NCBI GenBank assembly: GCA_029448655.1 | Contig: JACCLO010000002.1 | Span: 5,022,001-5,086,000 of the forward strand | Direction: 5' to 3' | Source: Wolfiporia cocos | Lineage: Eukaryota > Basidiomycota > Agaricomycetes > Polyporales > Phaeolaceae | DNA length: 64,000 bases | Shown: positions 1 to 11,448 of the stretch, piece by piece | Layout of the letters: every line of letters begins with the position of its first letter | Position numbering within the stretch: the stretch's first letter is position 1 | Notes under the pieces: model-generated | What the model saw: only the letters and a program-made list of their open reading frames with translations | Database searches by the model: none | Told to the model about the DNA's origin: nothing | Position numbers and translations under genes: made by a program

Positions 1-1080
1 TCAAGTGCGAGTCAAATAGAATATAGGACTCGCCTAAGTCCGAGAAGTCGGTGTGCACTTCGAGGACTTAGTCGTTCGATTGCTCGAGTGAGAAATACTG
101 AGCGTAGTTTCCTACGTTTGAGAACGAGTATAAGACTTCTTGTTTATACAACAAGGTCGAGCTGAAGAGCCTCGAAGGTAAGTACATGAGTTTTTATACT
201 ACGCTAGGTTTCAGGGGTCAAGTCTGTCCCAGATGTCACCGATACTATCTACGCTATAGTCCCAAACGTTTGATAAGTATGGAGTGATATATCTGAGACG
301 ATAGATAGGAATGATGGCGGTTGAACGCCATCTATCAGCTTAATAAACGATGAACATGAAACGATGACAGAGTTGGATCTGCCAGAGATGAAACGAGTCC
401 TGTTAGACTAGTACAACTGGGGATGCGCCCAGTAAGATCACGAGTAGCCAGGGGGGTTGGTTGCGCAACAAGTCCCTGTATCGTATTCGCCCGGTGGTGA
501 GTTCTGTCGATATTCGAAAAATCAAAATAACCGTAACAAAGGACTCACGCCATTACTGGCACAGACTATGTACCATACGGATTCAGGCCCAAGGGAGGCC
601 TTAAACTCCAGCTACCCTCGTCTACGAGGAACACCGACCTCAGGGCAGCACCTGTATGACTGAGAAGCCTAGCAGTCACAGGACTCTACGTACCGATCGC
701 AGCCGATCGCACTCAATCACCCTACGTCACACACAGCCCGTACTGGCCAGTCCACAGTCCCAGCAGACGTCATCCTTCAGTACCAGCACGTGGGAACCTG
801 GGCCACCACGTGCCTCCCCCTCAGTGCCAGTCCTTGGGAACCCGGACAGCAGATGCCCCGATCATGGACATAGAACCCCGCCATTACTGGCAAACCCCCG
901 ATCAACAAGAACCACCGATCGGGCCTAACCCGCTACATTGCCATAGCCATCCAGCGCTGCCCTAGCCATATCAGTGCTCGTGCTCCGATGCCCTTACTGG
1001 CCACCACGTAGCACATAGATTACCTCAGTGCCGAGGTGCCATAACATGTACAAACACTGTAGGAATATATAAACGCCAGA
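1..1080 (+). mobile_element. LTR retrotransposon remnant: truncated LTR plus leader and gag-like start
   Basis: Bases 80-200 and the segment ending near 538 resemble the solo LTR at 46371-46912 read on the minus strand. Shared stretches include GAGAACGAGTATAAGA, ACAAGGTCGAGCTGA and an end of the form ATATTCGA...CGTAACA. The LTR therefore seems to end at about 538 and lacks its 5' part at the window edge. Downstream (656-928) an ORF of 90 codons rich in Ser, Pro and Arg could be a decayed gag start. No protease, reverse transcriptase or integrase follows, so this is a 5' fragment. Superfamily is inferred only from the retropepsin piece elsewhere in the window. Confidence 0.5.
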
Positions 1081-1244
1081 CAGTCTTGAGCGAACCTCAG
1101 AATTGTCTTGGCCTTTTCAGCCTGAGATGCCCGGACCAGGAAGGCGCTTTCATGTGACCCCCCTTCCCCCGGTGTGTGTCTTAGGTTGTACTTGTGTCAG
1201 CACGGTCGTCCTCCTGTGCTCAGGCCTTTGGTTTGCATCCCCAT

Positions 1245-1372
1245 GTTACATTTTATTTTCATGGGAGATTAATCTGCTCAGCTGTAGTAGATTAATCTGT
1301 GTGCAAACCTAGCTTGCAACTGCAATTTCCTAAGTGAAGGGCACTTGGCAGATTAAGATATTTGACTGAAGT
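1245..1372 (+). repeat. SINE-like tail fragment
   Basis: This stretch matches the tail of the SINE-like copy at 47225-47438 and, inverted, 45256-45372. The common parts are AGATTAATCTG twice, GTGCAAACCTAGC, AGTTGGCAGATTAAGATA (with a C for T here) and TTGACTGAA at the end. The tRNA-like head is missing here. No gene is visible between 1373 and 1833. Confidence 0.55.
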
Positions 1373-1833
1373 CCCTCACGTGTGAAATGTGTTCCTATGT
1401 AGAATTCTTGACCCTGTCGCTCTTGTAGCCGTCCTCGACCTGAGTTCACTATTCCTCTCGGCCTTGACCACAACCATCCACTTCACATCAGTTTGCAAAG
1501 CGTTTGCAGATCTAGTTGCCCACCACCTTTTTAACGTATACAATTAGTCCCGCCATATTCTTTGGTGATTTACAATTCCGGGCTGGAAGTAATCGGACGT
1601 TGGCAATCCATTGCCAGATGCTTCGGTTATTTCCGAGGCGCTGCAGTTCAAGATTTCTTTCGTATAAATATACACTTGTATACCGCCGCAGTAGGCGAAG
1701 TACCAAGGCACTCGTACAGGAGCACGGTAAGTACGTATGTTAATTGCGAGAAGGAGCAGGGCACATAAAGCCATAGATAGGAGGTGAAGGACGGAGTAAA
1801 AAGCGTGAAAGAGAGGCTTTCGATGTCTGGAGA

Positions 1834-1841
1834 GACTTACC
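1834..1841. repeat. 8-bp target-site duplication, left copy
   Basis: GACTTACC, identical to 25849-25856. On the minus strand it reads GGTAAGTC, which resembles a splice donor, so the target may have been an exon/intron border of a minus-strand gene; that is only a guess. Confidence 0.85.
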
Positions 1842-3510
1842 GAGCCCATTCAGCGACGGTAGGTGACGGTTCAGGTCAACCGGCTTGTACCAACCCCTAA
1901 CGGTTCAGGTCAGCCGGTCGTCGGCCCATGCCTTAACTGTCAGGCCTACCATCGGGTGGGCCCATGTCTTCCATGACCAGACGGTCATGACGGTCACGGG
2001 TCGGCCCACGACTGCTGCGACCGGATGGTTGTGACGGTTGCGGGTCAGCCCATGACTTCCATGACTGGACGGTTGTGACGGTCGCGGGTCGGCCCACGAC
2101 AACCGCGACCAGACAGTTGTGGCAGTCATGGGTCGGCCCATGACCATCACGACTGGATGGTTGTAACGGTCGCGGGTCGGCCCACGACTGCTGCGACCGG
2201 ATGGTTGTGACGGTTGCGGGTCGGCCCACAACCATTGCGACTTGACGGTCATGACGGTCGCGGGTCGGCCCACCACTTCCGCGACCAGACAGTTATGACG
2301 GTCGCGGGTCGACCCATGACTGCCGCGACCGGGCGGTTATGACGGTCGCGGGTCGGCCCACGACTTCCGCGACCAGACAGTTGTGATAGTAGTGGGTCGG
2401 CCCATGACCATCATGACTGGATGGTTGTGACGGTTGCGGGTCGGCCCACGACTGCTGTGACCGGATGGTTGTGACGGTTGCGGGTCGGCCCACGACAACC
2501 ACGACCAGACAGTTGCGACGGTTGCGGGTCGGCCCACAACCATTGCGACTCCACGGTCATGACGGTCGCGGGTCGGCCCACCAATGCCGTGACCAAACGA
2601 TCGTGACGGTTGCGGGTCGGCCCACGACTTCCGCGACCAGACAGTTGTGGCAGTCATGGGTCGGCCCATGACCATCACGACTGGATGGTTGTAACGGTCA
2701 CTGGTCGGCCCACGACTGCTGCGACCGGATGGTTGTGACGGTTGCCGGTCGGCCCACAACCATTGCGACTTGACGGTCATGACGGTCGCGGGTCGGCCCA
2801 CCACTTCCGCGACCAGACAGTTGCGACGGTTGCGGGTCGGCCCACAACCATTGCGACTCCATGGTCATGACGGTCATGGGTCGGCCCACCAATGCCGTGA
2901 CCAAACGATCGTGACGGTTGCGGGTCGGCCCACCACTTCCGCGACCAGACAGTTGTGATGGTCACTGGTCAGCCCACAGTCACCATGACCCAATGGTTGT
3001 GGGTGGGTCCACCAATGCTGCGATTTCCCCTTCATAGTCGATGACAATGTCAACTACGGGAAGGGACATGGTGATGGTTTGTTGATGAGAGCTGGCAAAA
3101 GAGTGATGACCTGTATTATTCTTGTATTGTTTGATGCATCAGTCACAGATTCCACAGCTTCAGAAGTTCCATTCCAAACAGCCTCAAGACTTGGGATTGC
3201 CACAATCATGCTTCATGTGGAGTGTACAGATACATGCATCCATGGTGAGTTCTTAATTTATGTGTATCAGGTATCCCAACACATCTACCAGATGCCAGGG
3301 ATATCATCAAGGAAGCCATAGAAGACAACTCCCTCATGGTATTGGGCAAGACCATTAGTGGCCAGGGACACCAAAGGAGATGGTGCAGAAGATATGCCTG
3401 TTAGGACACTGTCCAATTTCTCCATCCATGAATGGTACAGCCAGCAACTCATAGACATTGCTTGTCTCATGACTGTCAACACAGAATTCCAGAATCCATG
3501 CATGTACAGG
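1842..3510 (+). repeat. Left inverted arm of the KDZ element
   Basis: Homologous to the reverse complement of 24967-25848. The inner 500 bp (about 3020-3510) match closely and both copies keep the same 80-codon ORF with about eight differences, at 3079-3321 here and 25395-25153 on the other strand. Whether that ORF is a gene is unclear; conservation may just reflect the inverted repeat. The outer part is a minisatellite that is much longer here than on the right. Confidence 0.85.
1925..3020 (+). repeat. Subterminal minisatellite, left arm (about 42-bp units)
   Basis: Roughly two dozen imperfect units alternate blocks such as GGTCGCGGGTCGGCCCACGAC with short spacers like CGCGACCAGACAGTTGTGA. 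The most constant core is GTCGGCCCA. The most variable sites are the CpGs: GTCGCGGG appears also as GTTGCGGG and GTCATGGG, and CCCACGAC as CCCATGAC or CCCACAAC. These are CG to TG/CA changes. Long ORFs predicted across it on both strands are side effects of the repeat. Confidence 0.85.
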
Positions 3511-3576
3511 ACTTTGGGCCTTGTGTGGCCATACATGGATGATAATGAGGAAGGTGAGGACACCGAGATTAATCAG

Positions 3577-4408
3577 TTACTTTGAGTGAAGCTGTGGAGG
3601 ATACTCAACTTCAGCGTGCATTTCATCACCGATGCCACTGGGAAACTTCAAATTGATCCGTTGGTGTTCTTTCAAAGGCTGGATCTTGTTCAGAACCAAT
3701 TTGGCAGCAGAAATATCTGCATCCACACACAGCACACTACCAATGTTTTATTGCTTCATTACCTGCAACGGACCAGTGCACAGAGGCTACAGCAATTGCT
3801 CTGAGAATGCTCCAAAGCGAGCTTACACAGGAAGATCTGGAATGGAGCAATGCAGTATGAAATTCAGTGGTTATGCTCATTGTAGACAGGATCGAGACAG
3901 AAACAGCAAGCCTATGTAAGTGGCATACTAGAAATGCTGCACAAATAAAACATCCAACTGCAAAAGGCTCTTTCTCATGTACAGGTACAACCAGAACAAA
4001 CTTGGCCACAAAAATATCTACATCCATGCACAGCATGCCTGGCCATATCACGGGGCATGCCACAGACCCAATGTGATGTGCCAATGAATGGTGCTTTAGC
4101 CACTCCTCCAAAAGGGCTACAATGACAGCTTGGGTATCATGTTGGGTCCAGCCATTTATGCAGTTCAATTTCCCATGCTTTGTGTGCTTTAGCACTACAC
4201 TGCTCTTTTGAAGTGTAACGCGTGGCCTACCTCCCTCCGTAAGATCACATATTTCTTTGACAAGCCATCCAATGTCTATGTCACCTTCACCGTCATTACC
4301 GTTGCCAGTGACGGCTACTGTCAAAGGAAGGGTGAATGCATTGTTCAAAAATAATGGCCAACTGGGGATCTGGGCTGCAGACATTACTTGAAAGGATGAC
4401 CTTGACAT
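3577..4408 (-). CDS. Unknown transposon gene next to the left arm
   Basis: A minus-strand reading starts at 4408 (MSRSSFQVMSAAQIP...) and the last exon ends at the stop at 3577 (...VEYPPQLHSK). The N-terminal part, AQIPSWPLFLNNAFTLP followed by GNGNDGEGD, is matched by a second copy fragment at 17250-17462 (AQILGWPLLLSYSFSLP, GNGNEGGG). Conserved copies inside one element suggest real coding sequence. Two successive exon candidates look like internal duplicates, MDVDIFVAKFVL and VDADISAAKLVL. Exon borders are not certain. No domain is recognised. The gene sits just inside the arm and is transcribed towards the left end. Confidence 0.45.
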
Positions 4409-4438
4409 CTGCGATCAGTCACCACGACCTTCGCTACC

Positions 4439-5276
4439 GCCGCGACCACCGCGACCGCGACCACCGCGACCGCGACCACCACAGCTGCCACAACCACTGC
4501 AACTGTTCTGACAGGAAATATTACCTCTGGCAGTCCGATAACGTATATATAGTATTCTTAGCTGTGACATATGACTCGGACTTGGTTTGAACGAACGCAC
4601 GTTATGCCTTGCTGAGGTATAGTAGGCCTTCTCGTCCTGCAGCCGTTTGCCCAGCTTCTGTGCTTCAAACGAGGTAGTGATCTAGCCTGTCGCTCGAGAG
4701 ATTTTTCTGTAAACTCACAAACACTTTCGCATTAGCTCGTTCCACCGCGACCACCGCGACCGCGACCACCGCGACCGCGACCACCGCGACCGCGACCACC
4801 GCGACCGCGACCACCGCGACCGCGACCACCGCGACCGCGACCACCGCGACCGCGACCACCGCGACCGCGACCACCGCGACCGCGACCACCGCGACCGCGA
4901 CCACCGCGACCGCGACCACCGCGACCGCGACCACCGCGACCGCGACCACCGCGACCGCGACCACCGCGACCGCGACCACCGCGACCGCGACCACCGCGAC
5001 CGCGACCACCGCGGCTGCCACAACCACTGCAACTGTTCTGACAGGAAATATTACCTCTGGCAGTCCGATAACGTATATATAGTATTCTTAGCTGTGACAT
5101 ATGACTCGGACTTGGTTTGAACGAACGCACGTTATGCCTTGCTGAGGTATAGTAGGTCTTCTCGTCCTGCAGCCGTTTGCCTAGCTTCTGCGCTTCAAAC
5201 GATGTAGGGATCTAGCCTGTCGCTCGAGAGATTTTTCTGCAAACTCACAAACACTTTCGCATTAGCTCGTTCCACC
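4439..5276. repeat. Tandemly duplicated module: CpG array plus 265-bp promoter-like block
   Basis: The block 4482-4743 is repeated almost exactly at 5011-5276, and each copy is preceded by a CpG array: short at 4439-4482, long at 4744-5011. The long array is about 17 near-perfect copies of a 15-bp unit, CCACCGCGACCGCGA. Each 265-bp block contains CGTATATATAGTATTC, a plausible TATA region. No credible gene begins immediately downstream; the nearest plus-strand gene is the transposase at 6661. Role is unknown; a duplicated promoter or regulatory module is inference. Confidence 0.75.
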
Positions 5277-5494
5277 GCGGTGATGCTGCACGACATCTGG
5301 ACGGCACTACCTTAACATCTGCTCTTGAAGTTGGGAAATCAAGCTCTGCGCGATCTCAGCTCTGATGGTCGAGAATTATTGTCTTAGGGCAATCCTTGAA
5401 GATTTCGGGCTCAGGGCTGGTAAGTAAACTGGTACTTGACAACACTGAATTATATGCTTTGGATATTGGTACCGCTCCTGAAACTACCTTTATT

Positions 5495-5610
5495 GAGACC
5501 ACCACCTCCACAACCTTCACTACCTCCGCAACCTCCGCGACCTCCGCGACCTCCGCGACTTCCGTGACCTCCGTGACCCCCGCAACCTCCGCGACCTCTG
5601 TAGCTGCTTT
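5495..5610. repeat. CpG-dense array b
   Basis: Short array of CCTCCGCGA units (9 bp) with a few TG or CA variants. It lies just downstream of the 3' end of the minus-strand gene at 5643-6266. Confidence 0.8.
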
Positions 5611-5642
5611 GGCTACCCGGTTACATGTTACAATCGTAATAT

Positions 5643-6266
5643 TTAAAGCTGTTTACGCAATGCAGCAAGATCCTCCGAGATGAGGTTAATAGTTTGGCGA
5701 TAGTTGGTTGACTGGACAGGAGAGATGCTCCCTTCATTTCCCCAGCCCTTGGGAGAATTCAGTCAAATATTGAGAAGAGTCGATGGAGAGGGGCACTCAC
5801 GGATGCATGCTGGGGGTCCGTCCACCATCTAGGAGCATCCGCTCCTTGATCCTGCTTCCAGGTCCACCATGCATGCTCTTGTGCAAGACCTAACAGGTTT
5901 TCAGAAAGGGTGGTGGTCTTGGGAATGACGATGGCAGCAATATCGATGTGAGGTTCCTCGGACCAGATGGTGGCATCGGCAATGGCTTCGATGGTAGGAG
6001 GGATTTGAACGGATTCTCCCGCGAGCATCAGCTCTCCGAGAACGTTCCTGGCGGCAGTCTAAATCAAATGAGCTTTCTGACTAGACCAAAGGACATGGCA
6101 GACAAACCAGCTCCGTCTTGAGACCATTCTCCCAACGGATGAGATGGTCTTGGGTGCTAGGTTGAAGTGCATGGAGAGCAGACTCACACCTCCAGCTGAT
6201 GATGGACAGCAGGTCACGGTTGACACTGATGTGCGCCTGCCTGAGCTGTTCCGGACTGGGGGACAT
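5643..6266 (-). CDS. Unknown small transposon gene
   Basis: Three exons read well on the minus strand. The first starts at ATG 6266 with MSPSPEQLRQAHISVNRDLL. The second carries AARNVLGELMLAGESVQIPP and ends in WWTDPQHAS at a GTGAGT donor near 5800. The third, after an AG near 5750, reads GWGNEGSISPVQSTNYRQTI and stops at 5643 after LAALRKQL. Total is about 165 residues. I recognise no family. It is transcribed away from the transposase, leaving about 400 bp (6267-6660) of shared upstream sequence with no array in it. Confidence 0.5.
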
Positions 6267-6660
6267 TGTGGGTGAGAGGAGGAATGAGGACGATGAGTGT
6301 GGGAGGAGGCGGATGAAGAGGCATCTAGTATTCAATCGGTCACACTTGTCTACCGTGGTGGAAGTTCACAGTACAACTACCAAGATAGTGGCTTGCGCTG
6401 GGTGGCGGGATGCCACGGCACATGTGTGCCGGCCGCCGGTCCGAGGTTGTGGCATCCAAGACCATGGGTAAATATTCATCCTCCGTATCTCCCTCACGGT
6501 GGTCCCTGATCCTAAGATTGCTCTCTCCCATCACTGCCTCCCGTCACTGCCTTTCTATTGTGGCCTCCCACCCCTGCTTCCCACCTCTGCTTCCCATTGT
6601 TGCTTCCCATTGCTTCTGAGCATCACCGGGTGCTGCACTCTTCTTTGCTGTGGAGCAAAG

Positions 6661-9600
6661 ATGGGACCAAAGGGGCGCGTTATTATCCCCAAGGAGAAGG
6701 TGGTACATGTTGTGCGGAAGGAGCGACGCAACTTTCATGGAATAACTTATATTCCTATTCCAAAAGAACGGAACAGGCCACCTGAAGGCCCAAGGAACTC
6801 CTCTCCATCAAAGTCACCTGGCAAGGTCGGCAGCAATGTTGTTGAGGATTGTGGAGGAGGAATGGACTTTCTGCCTGTCTCGGAGAGTGTGCGGAGACAA
6901 CAGTGTAAGGTGCGGTATCCACTATGTTGAGGTGGAGGAAGTTGCAGCCATGGAGGTCGCGGTCGCGGTGGTCGCGGTCGCGGTGGTCGTGGTGGTCGCG
7001 GCGGTCGCGATGGTCACAGTTGTAGAGGTCGCAGAGGTTGCGGTCATGACAGCATCCATTATTCAGGCTGTAATTAATGTTTGGAATCATTTTAGACTCA
7101 GAATGATTTCCTACGGGATTGGCTGCCCCATCGGGATGCATACCTGGCTATACTACTCGACTCTGATGCTCCACCAGACCCAAGGATATGCTCAAAGTGT
7201 GGCACACGGCAGGGCGATTGGCAATGTCTAGAATGCTTTGGTCGACCGGTGACATGCATCGACTGCTGTCAGCTAGTGCATCTGCAGCATCCGTTCCATC
7301 GAGTCCAAAAGTGGGGCGGTCGCTTTTTTGTTCGCTCCTCACTACACGAGGTTGGGATCAAGCTTGAGCTGGGGCATGCTGGAAGGCGGTGTCCATATCA
7401 CATTTCTGGTGAAACTCTGATAGAAATGGAGAAGGAGGGGGAGGACGACGACGACGACGATGACGACCAGGGGGCTGAGGCGGAGAGGGAGGAGTACACC
7501 TTGCGCACAGAATCAAGCCCATTCCGAGGCACCGGTCGGAACGGCAGCATGTTGACGGTCGTGGATATGACGGGCATTCACCATCTGGATGTCAACTGGT
7601 GTGGATGTGAAAACTGCCCACCACGTGACCAGCAGCTGCTTGCAATGGGACTGTATCCGGCGAGTACACTGCAGCCACAGACCGCCTTCACATTCCGGGT
7701 GCTTGATGACTATCTATTGACGAACAAAGAATGCAAGACGTCTGCCATGAGCTACTACAGCCGGCTCCGTCGGGTGACGGACAATGCTTTCCCACAGCGG
7801 GTACCGGTACGTAAATCAAATAATACCAGCATTCTAGGTGGAGATGACAATTGGATTACAGGATAGGTACCGGGAGCTGCTGAGGGTATCACGACAGTGG
7901 AGGAATCTAAAGTACCGGAAGTGGCATGGATTTGGACATGACCTTGGACGGAAAGTTGGCTCGGGAGATCTGGCAATCTTCTGTGCAGCCTGTCCACAGC
8001 CTGGGGTCAATCTACAAGATGAATGGGAGCAGGATACAGACCAGTGCGTAACCCCTATTTTTGAAGGCCAAACCTCTGAGGTGCTCCAGATGGAAGTACA
8101 GCAGAAGCATGGTGATGGACGGTAACTTTACTGCAGAGCACCTAAGAACAAGGCGGCCAGACGATGATGTGTGGCTGGGAGATGGGCATGGGTTCATGGT
8201 AGCAGAGGCGAGATACAAGATTCATTTGGCAGCGGCCAAGGAGAGCAAACAGGTGAAGCGATCTCACATGCCAGATAGAGATCATGGGGAAAGGGGCATT
8301 TCATGGTTGACAAAGGGCATTGGGAGCACCTAGGCAGGGAGATTCGAGTTGTGCTTTGGGAGCAGGGAGTACTGTTGTGGCAGCTGTGGAGATTGCACAG
8401 AGTGAGGATGAGGTGGTTGCAGCTGCTGGCTGCTGAGGCTGCAGAGGTTGTGGCAGTCGCGATGGTCGTGGTGGTCGCGGTGGTCGCGGTCGCGGAGGTC
8501 GCGAATGCCGCGGAGGTTGTGGTCGCGGTGGTCGCGATGGTCGCGGTGGTCGCGATGGTCGCGGTGGTCGCGATGGTCGCGGTGGTCGCGATGGTCGCGG
8601 TGGTCGCGATGGTCGCGGTGGTCGCGATGGTCGCGGTGGTCGCGATGGTCGCGGTGGTCGCGATGGTCGCGGTGGTCGCGATGGTCGCGGTGGTCGCGAT
8701 GGTCGCGGTGGTCGCGGTCGCGGTGGTTGTCGTTGCAGCTGTTGTTGCCTCTCGTGGTATTGGGCATGCTGACAATTGTTCTCAGAGGTCAACGTGCCAC
8801 GATCATCGTGCTGTAAATCAGGCCAATGCAGACAGGCACAATCTGGAAGCAACTGGAATTGGGGCTGCTGCTTGTGGCCGTCACGGATGCTTCTTTCCTC
8901 ACTCGGTTGTTGACTTTCAGAAGGGGGAACGGTGAGCTATTTCCCAACCATCAGAGCTGTCACAAACCCCAGTTCCAGACAGATGAACATGGATTATGTG
9001 CTCAGCCAGGCTGCGACATCCATGAAAGGTATGCGGAAGGTGCTGCTGATGTATGACATTATGTGCCAGTATCGGGTCCATCTTCAAGACCGTTTCCGTG
9101 ACAATCCGTACTTGAGCATTCCAGATGGCCTCCAGATACAGGGAGGGATTGGGCAGTTTCATGTTCATGGACATCAGTCCGAGTGTTATCCCAGATATTC
9201 CCCTGCATTCATGGAAGGTGCCGGACAGTTGGATGGGGAGGTCATCGAGACCTTGTGGGCTCCTCTCAATAACATTTCAGGAAGTACAAGAGGCATGAGC
9301 ACAGCTCACCGTAGGGAGGTCATTGACGACCACATGAACGACTCGAACTGGAAGAAGATGACCGGGCTGGGTGGGTAGAGCCTGTTGACATCCACCGTGA
9401 CCGTCTCATCATATGGCTGTGCAGTGCCCTCATTGGCCCGGAAGTGGAAGAAAGCCGTTGACGGGGTCATCAGCAGCACAAATGAGCTCAACGACCTGGA
9501 GACTACAGCAAGCGACACAAAGCTCGCAGAGTGGAGATCTGCTGCAGAAAATGCACAGACACGACGGCACCAAGAAATTTCTGCCATGGACATTTACAAT

Positions 9601-10868
9601 GTTCAGTTTGACAAGGGTGAGCGGTCGATCACCTCTATGCTGTCCGTGGTGTGAACACTTGGTTGCTTCCAGCTCCAACCAGGCAGGCCATCCAGCTGAA
9701 GATGATGAAGGAGGAGTCCCAAGGGAAAAAAGGGCGAGGTGTCACTGCATGGCTTTCAATGGGAATGAAGGCACAGGAGAAGCAGTGGGTTTTCATGTTG
9801 GATGGCTCTTGCCTTGGATGACACTTGACAGGCTGGAGCTTTGTGAGGTGTCAAGGCGGTTGCAAGGGAAGCGCATGCTGTCGGACCGGTTGAAACTTGA
9901 AGAAAAGCGACAGGTTCTACAACGTCAAATAGAGGCATTTGAGGCCAAGGCCCTTGGAGTCCTTCCTGGAATAGATGAGGAAGATGGGGGCCGCGATATG
10001 TACAGGGGCGATGATTGGATGGATGAAGAAGAAGATGATGAGCTGGATGCAGAATTGGTAGATGGTGAGGAAGGTGAGGACGGTGATGAAGAGGTAGAAG
10101 CCAAGCCAGAGGAGTCGTGCCTTTCATTACCTTCACAGCTCGGGGCATCAGCAATCGAGAGAAGAGGATGGGGGCACATCGCTGAGGTGGAGCTACAGCT
10201 ACGGCAAGGACAGGCCAATGATGCCCTGCATGAGATCCGAGTGGCGATCGGACACAAGTCATTCCTGTTCCGGAACAGAGTGAGGCCATCCAACAGCCAG
10301 CAAACAAAGACACGGGCATGGGGCGAAGTGCAGGTGGTGGCCAAGATGGTGGCTCGACACGCACGGGTCTATACACAGGCAATACGGGCAATGGAACGGC
10401 TCGGGGCCAACGGGGATATACTGGCAAAGTACAAGGTTCTCAAGCCACAAGACCTCAAGGCAATCACTCACATAATGGACAACACAGTCCAGGGCATGCA
10501 CAACCAGCCCATGTCCTGGATCTGGGCGGTGGATGTGGCAGGGGACACCAGCCAGTCTGACTGGTTGGCTGAATGTGAGTCTCCAAGCTGTCCTGGTCAG
10601 CACGTCCACCTATTGATGTGAGCTGAAAGTGCAACGGGTGAACTGGCTAAGGACCAAGGCAAGAAATGATAGATGGAAAGAGGAGCATGCCATCGTGCTG
10701 GCAGAGATGAATTGGACGGTGAGATATTTTGAGAAGAGGGCGAGGGATTGGCAGGAGATAGCAGATGGAACAGCCCAACGAGGAGCAGAGGCATATGCTT
10801 TTCAACAGCAGGCAATGTGGGTAGAGATGGCTCAGTCTGCAGCTAGCACATTCAAGGGCCACACATAA
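6661..10868 (+). CDS. KDZ-family transposase
   Basis: Multi-exon gene starting at ATG 6661 (MGPKGRVIIPKEKVVHVV) and ending at TAA 10866-10868. Domain order: a CxC2-type cysteine cluster (CSKCG...CLECFGRP..CIDCC, then HPFHRV) at about 7195-7310; the family motifs TVVDMTGIHHLDVNWC and TAFTFRVLDDY; then the split DDE core with VMDGNFTAEHL (Asp near 8118), LMYDIMCQY (Asp near 9054) and DGEVIETLW (9232-9255); then a C-terminal part with LRQGQANDALHEIR and WIWAVD. About 1,100 residues. Introns that restore frame include 7807-7864, 8039-8089, 8252-8786, 8932-8978, 9366-9418 and 9617-9672. All signature acidic residues are present and I see no stop, so it may be active. It should cut and join the element ends in the nucleus. 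Confidence 0.9.
6906..7098 (+). other. Transposase intron 1 carrying CpG array c
   Basis: The exon ending RRQQ.. meets GTGTAAGG or GTGCGG near 6903-6910, and coding resumes after GACTCAG with NDFLRDWLPHRDAY. The roughly 190-nt intron is three to four times longer than its neighbours because it contains an array of GGTCGCGGT units at 6955-7040. Confidence 0.6.
8252..8786 (+). other. Long transposase intron carrying CpG array d
   Basis: Coding stops at AKESKQ before GTGAAGCG and resumes after TTGTTCTCAG with STCHDHRAVNQAN. The intron, about 535 nt, holds an array at 8440-8735 whose core (about 8530-8715) is ten near-perfect copies of an 18-bp unit, GGTCGCGATGGTCGCGGT. It splits the catalytic domain between the first and second acidic motifs. 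Confidence 0.7.
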
Positions 10869-11448
10869 ATAGGAAAAGCCATGAGGAGTTTCACTTGTAT
10901 ATGAGCACCGGAAAATACATCCAAAATGAGTCTGAGAACCAGGGATCATGAAACAAGGTCTCAGCTTCAACCAAAGCAGATGTGGCTTTCAATCTCAATT
11001 CGCATAACATAAAGAAGCCTTGGTCAGGACATGTACATAAGGAGAACAGTTCTGTATACATAGGCACCATATCAACCTCTACTGCTACTAGAATGACCTG
11101 CATCGCAGCCACAGAGATATCACCATGGATCTCCACGACCCCCGCGACTGCCGCCCGCGACCCTCACAACCCTGTTTCACGACCCTCGCGACCACCGCGA
11201 CCTCCTTCCGCGACCACCGCGACCACCGCGACCACCGCGGCCACCGCGACTGCTGCAGCCCCGCGACTGCCACCCGCGACCCTCGCGACCTTGTTTCGCG
11301 ACCCTCGCGACCACCGCGACCTCCTTCCGCAACCACCGTGACCACCGCGACCACCGCGGCCACCGCAACCTTCGCGACCGCAACCTTCGCGATCCTCGCG
11401 GCCTCATTTCGCGACCTCCGCGATCTCCGTGACCTCCCTCTGCGACCT
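10869..11448. repeat. Gap between converging transposase and TET genes, with CpG array e
   Basis: Between the two 3' ends lies a degenerate CpG array, 11131-11448, of CGCGACCACCGCGACC-like units mixed with CTCGCGACC, CCTTCGCGACC and some TG/CA variants. On the minus strand 11136-10891 an 81-codon ORF exists (MEIHGDISVAAMQV); I cannot tell whether it is coding. Confidence 0.7.

Noticed and set aside
1905..2965. Several ORFs with WADPQPSQPSG repeats in the left arm
   Set aside because: Produced by the subterminal minisatellite; the right arm does not keep equivalent frames.
4665..5130. ORFs of VAVVAVAVV, RSRWSRSRW and RGGRGRGGR type
   Set aside because: Three frames of the same CpG array are open at once; no flanking coding sequence supports any of them.
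8194..8935. Long ORFs over the array at 8440-8735 on both strands
   Set aside because: The stretch is best explained as a transposase intron with a CpG array; reading frames differ from the transposase motifs on either side.
10891..11136. Additional exon of the TET/JBP gene
   Set aside because: The TET reading ends at a stop at 11449 after the conserved core, and no splice sites connect the two.
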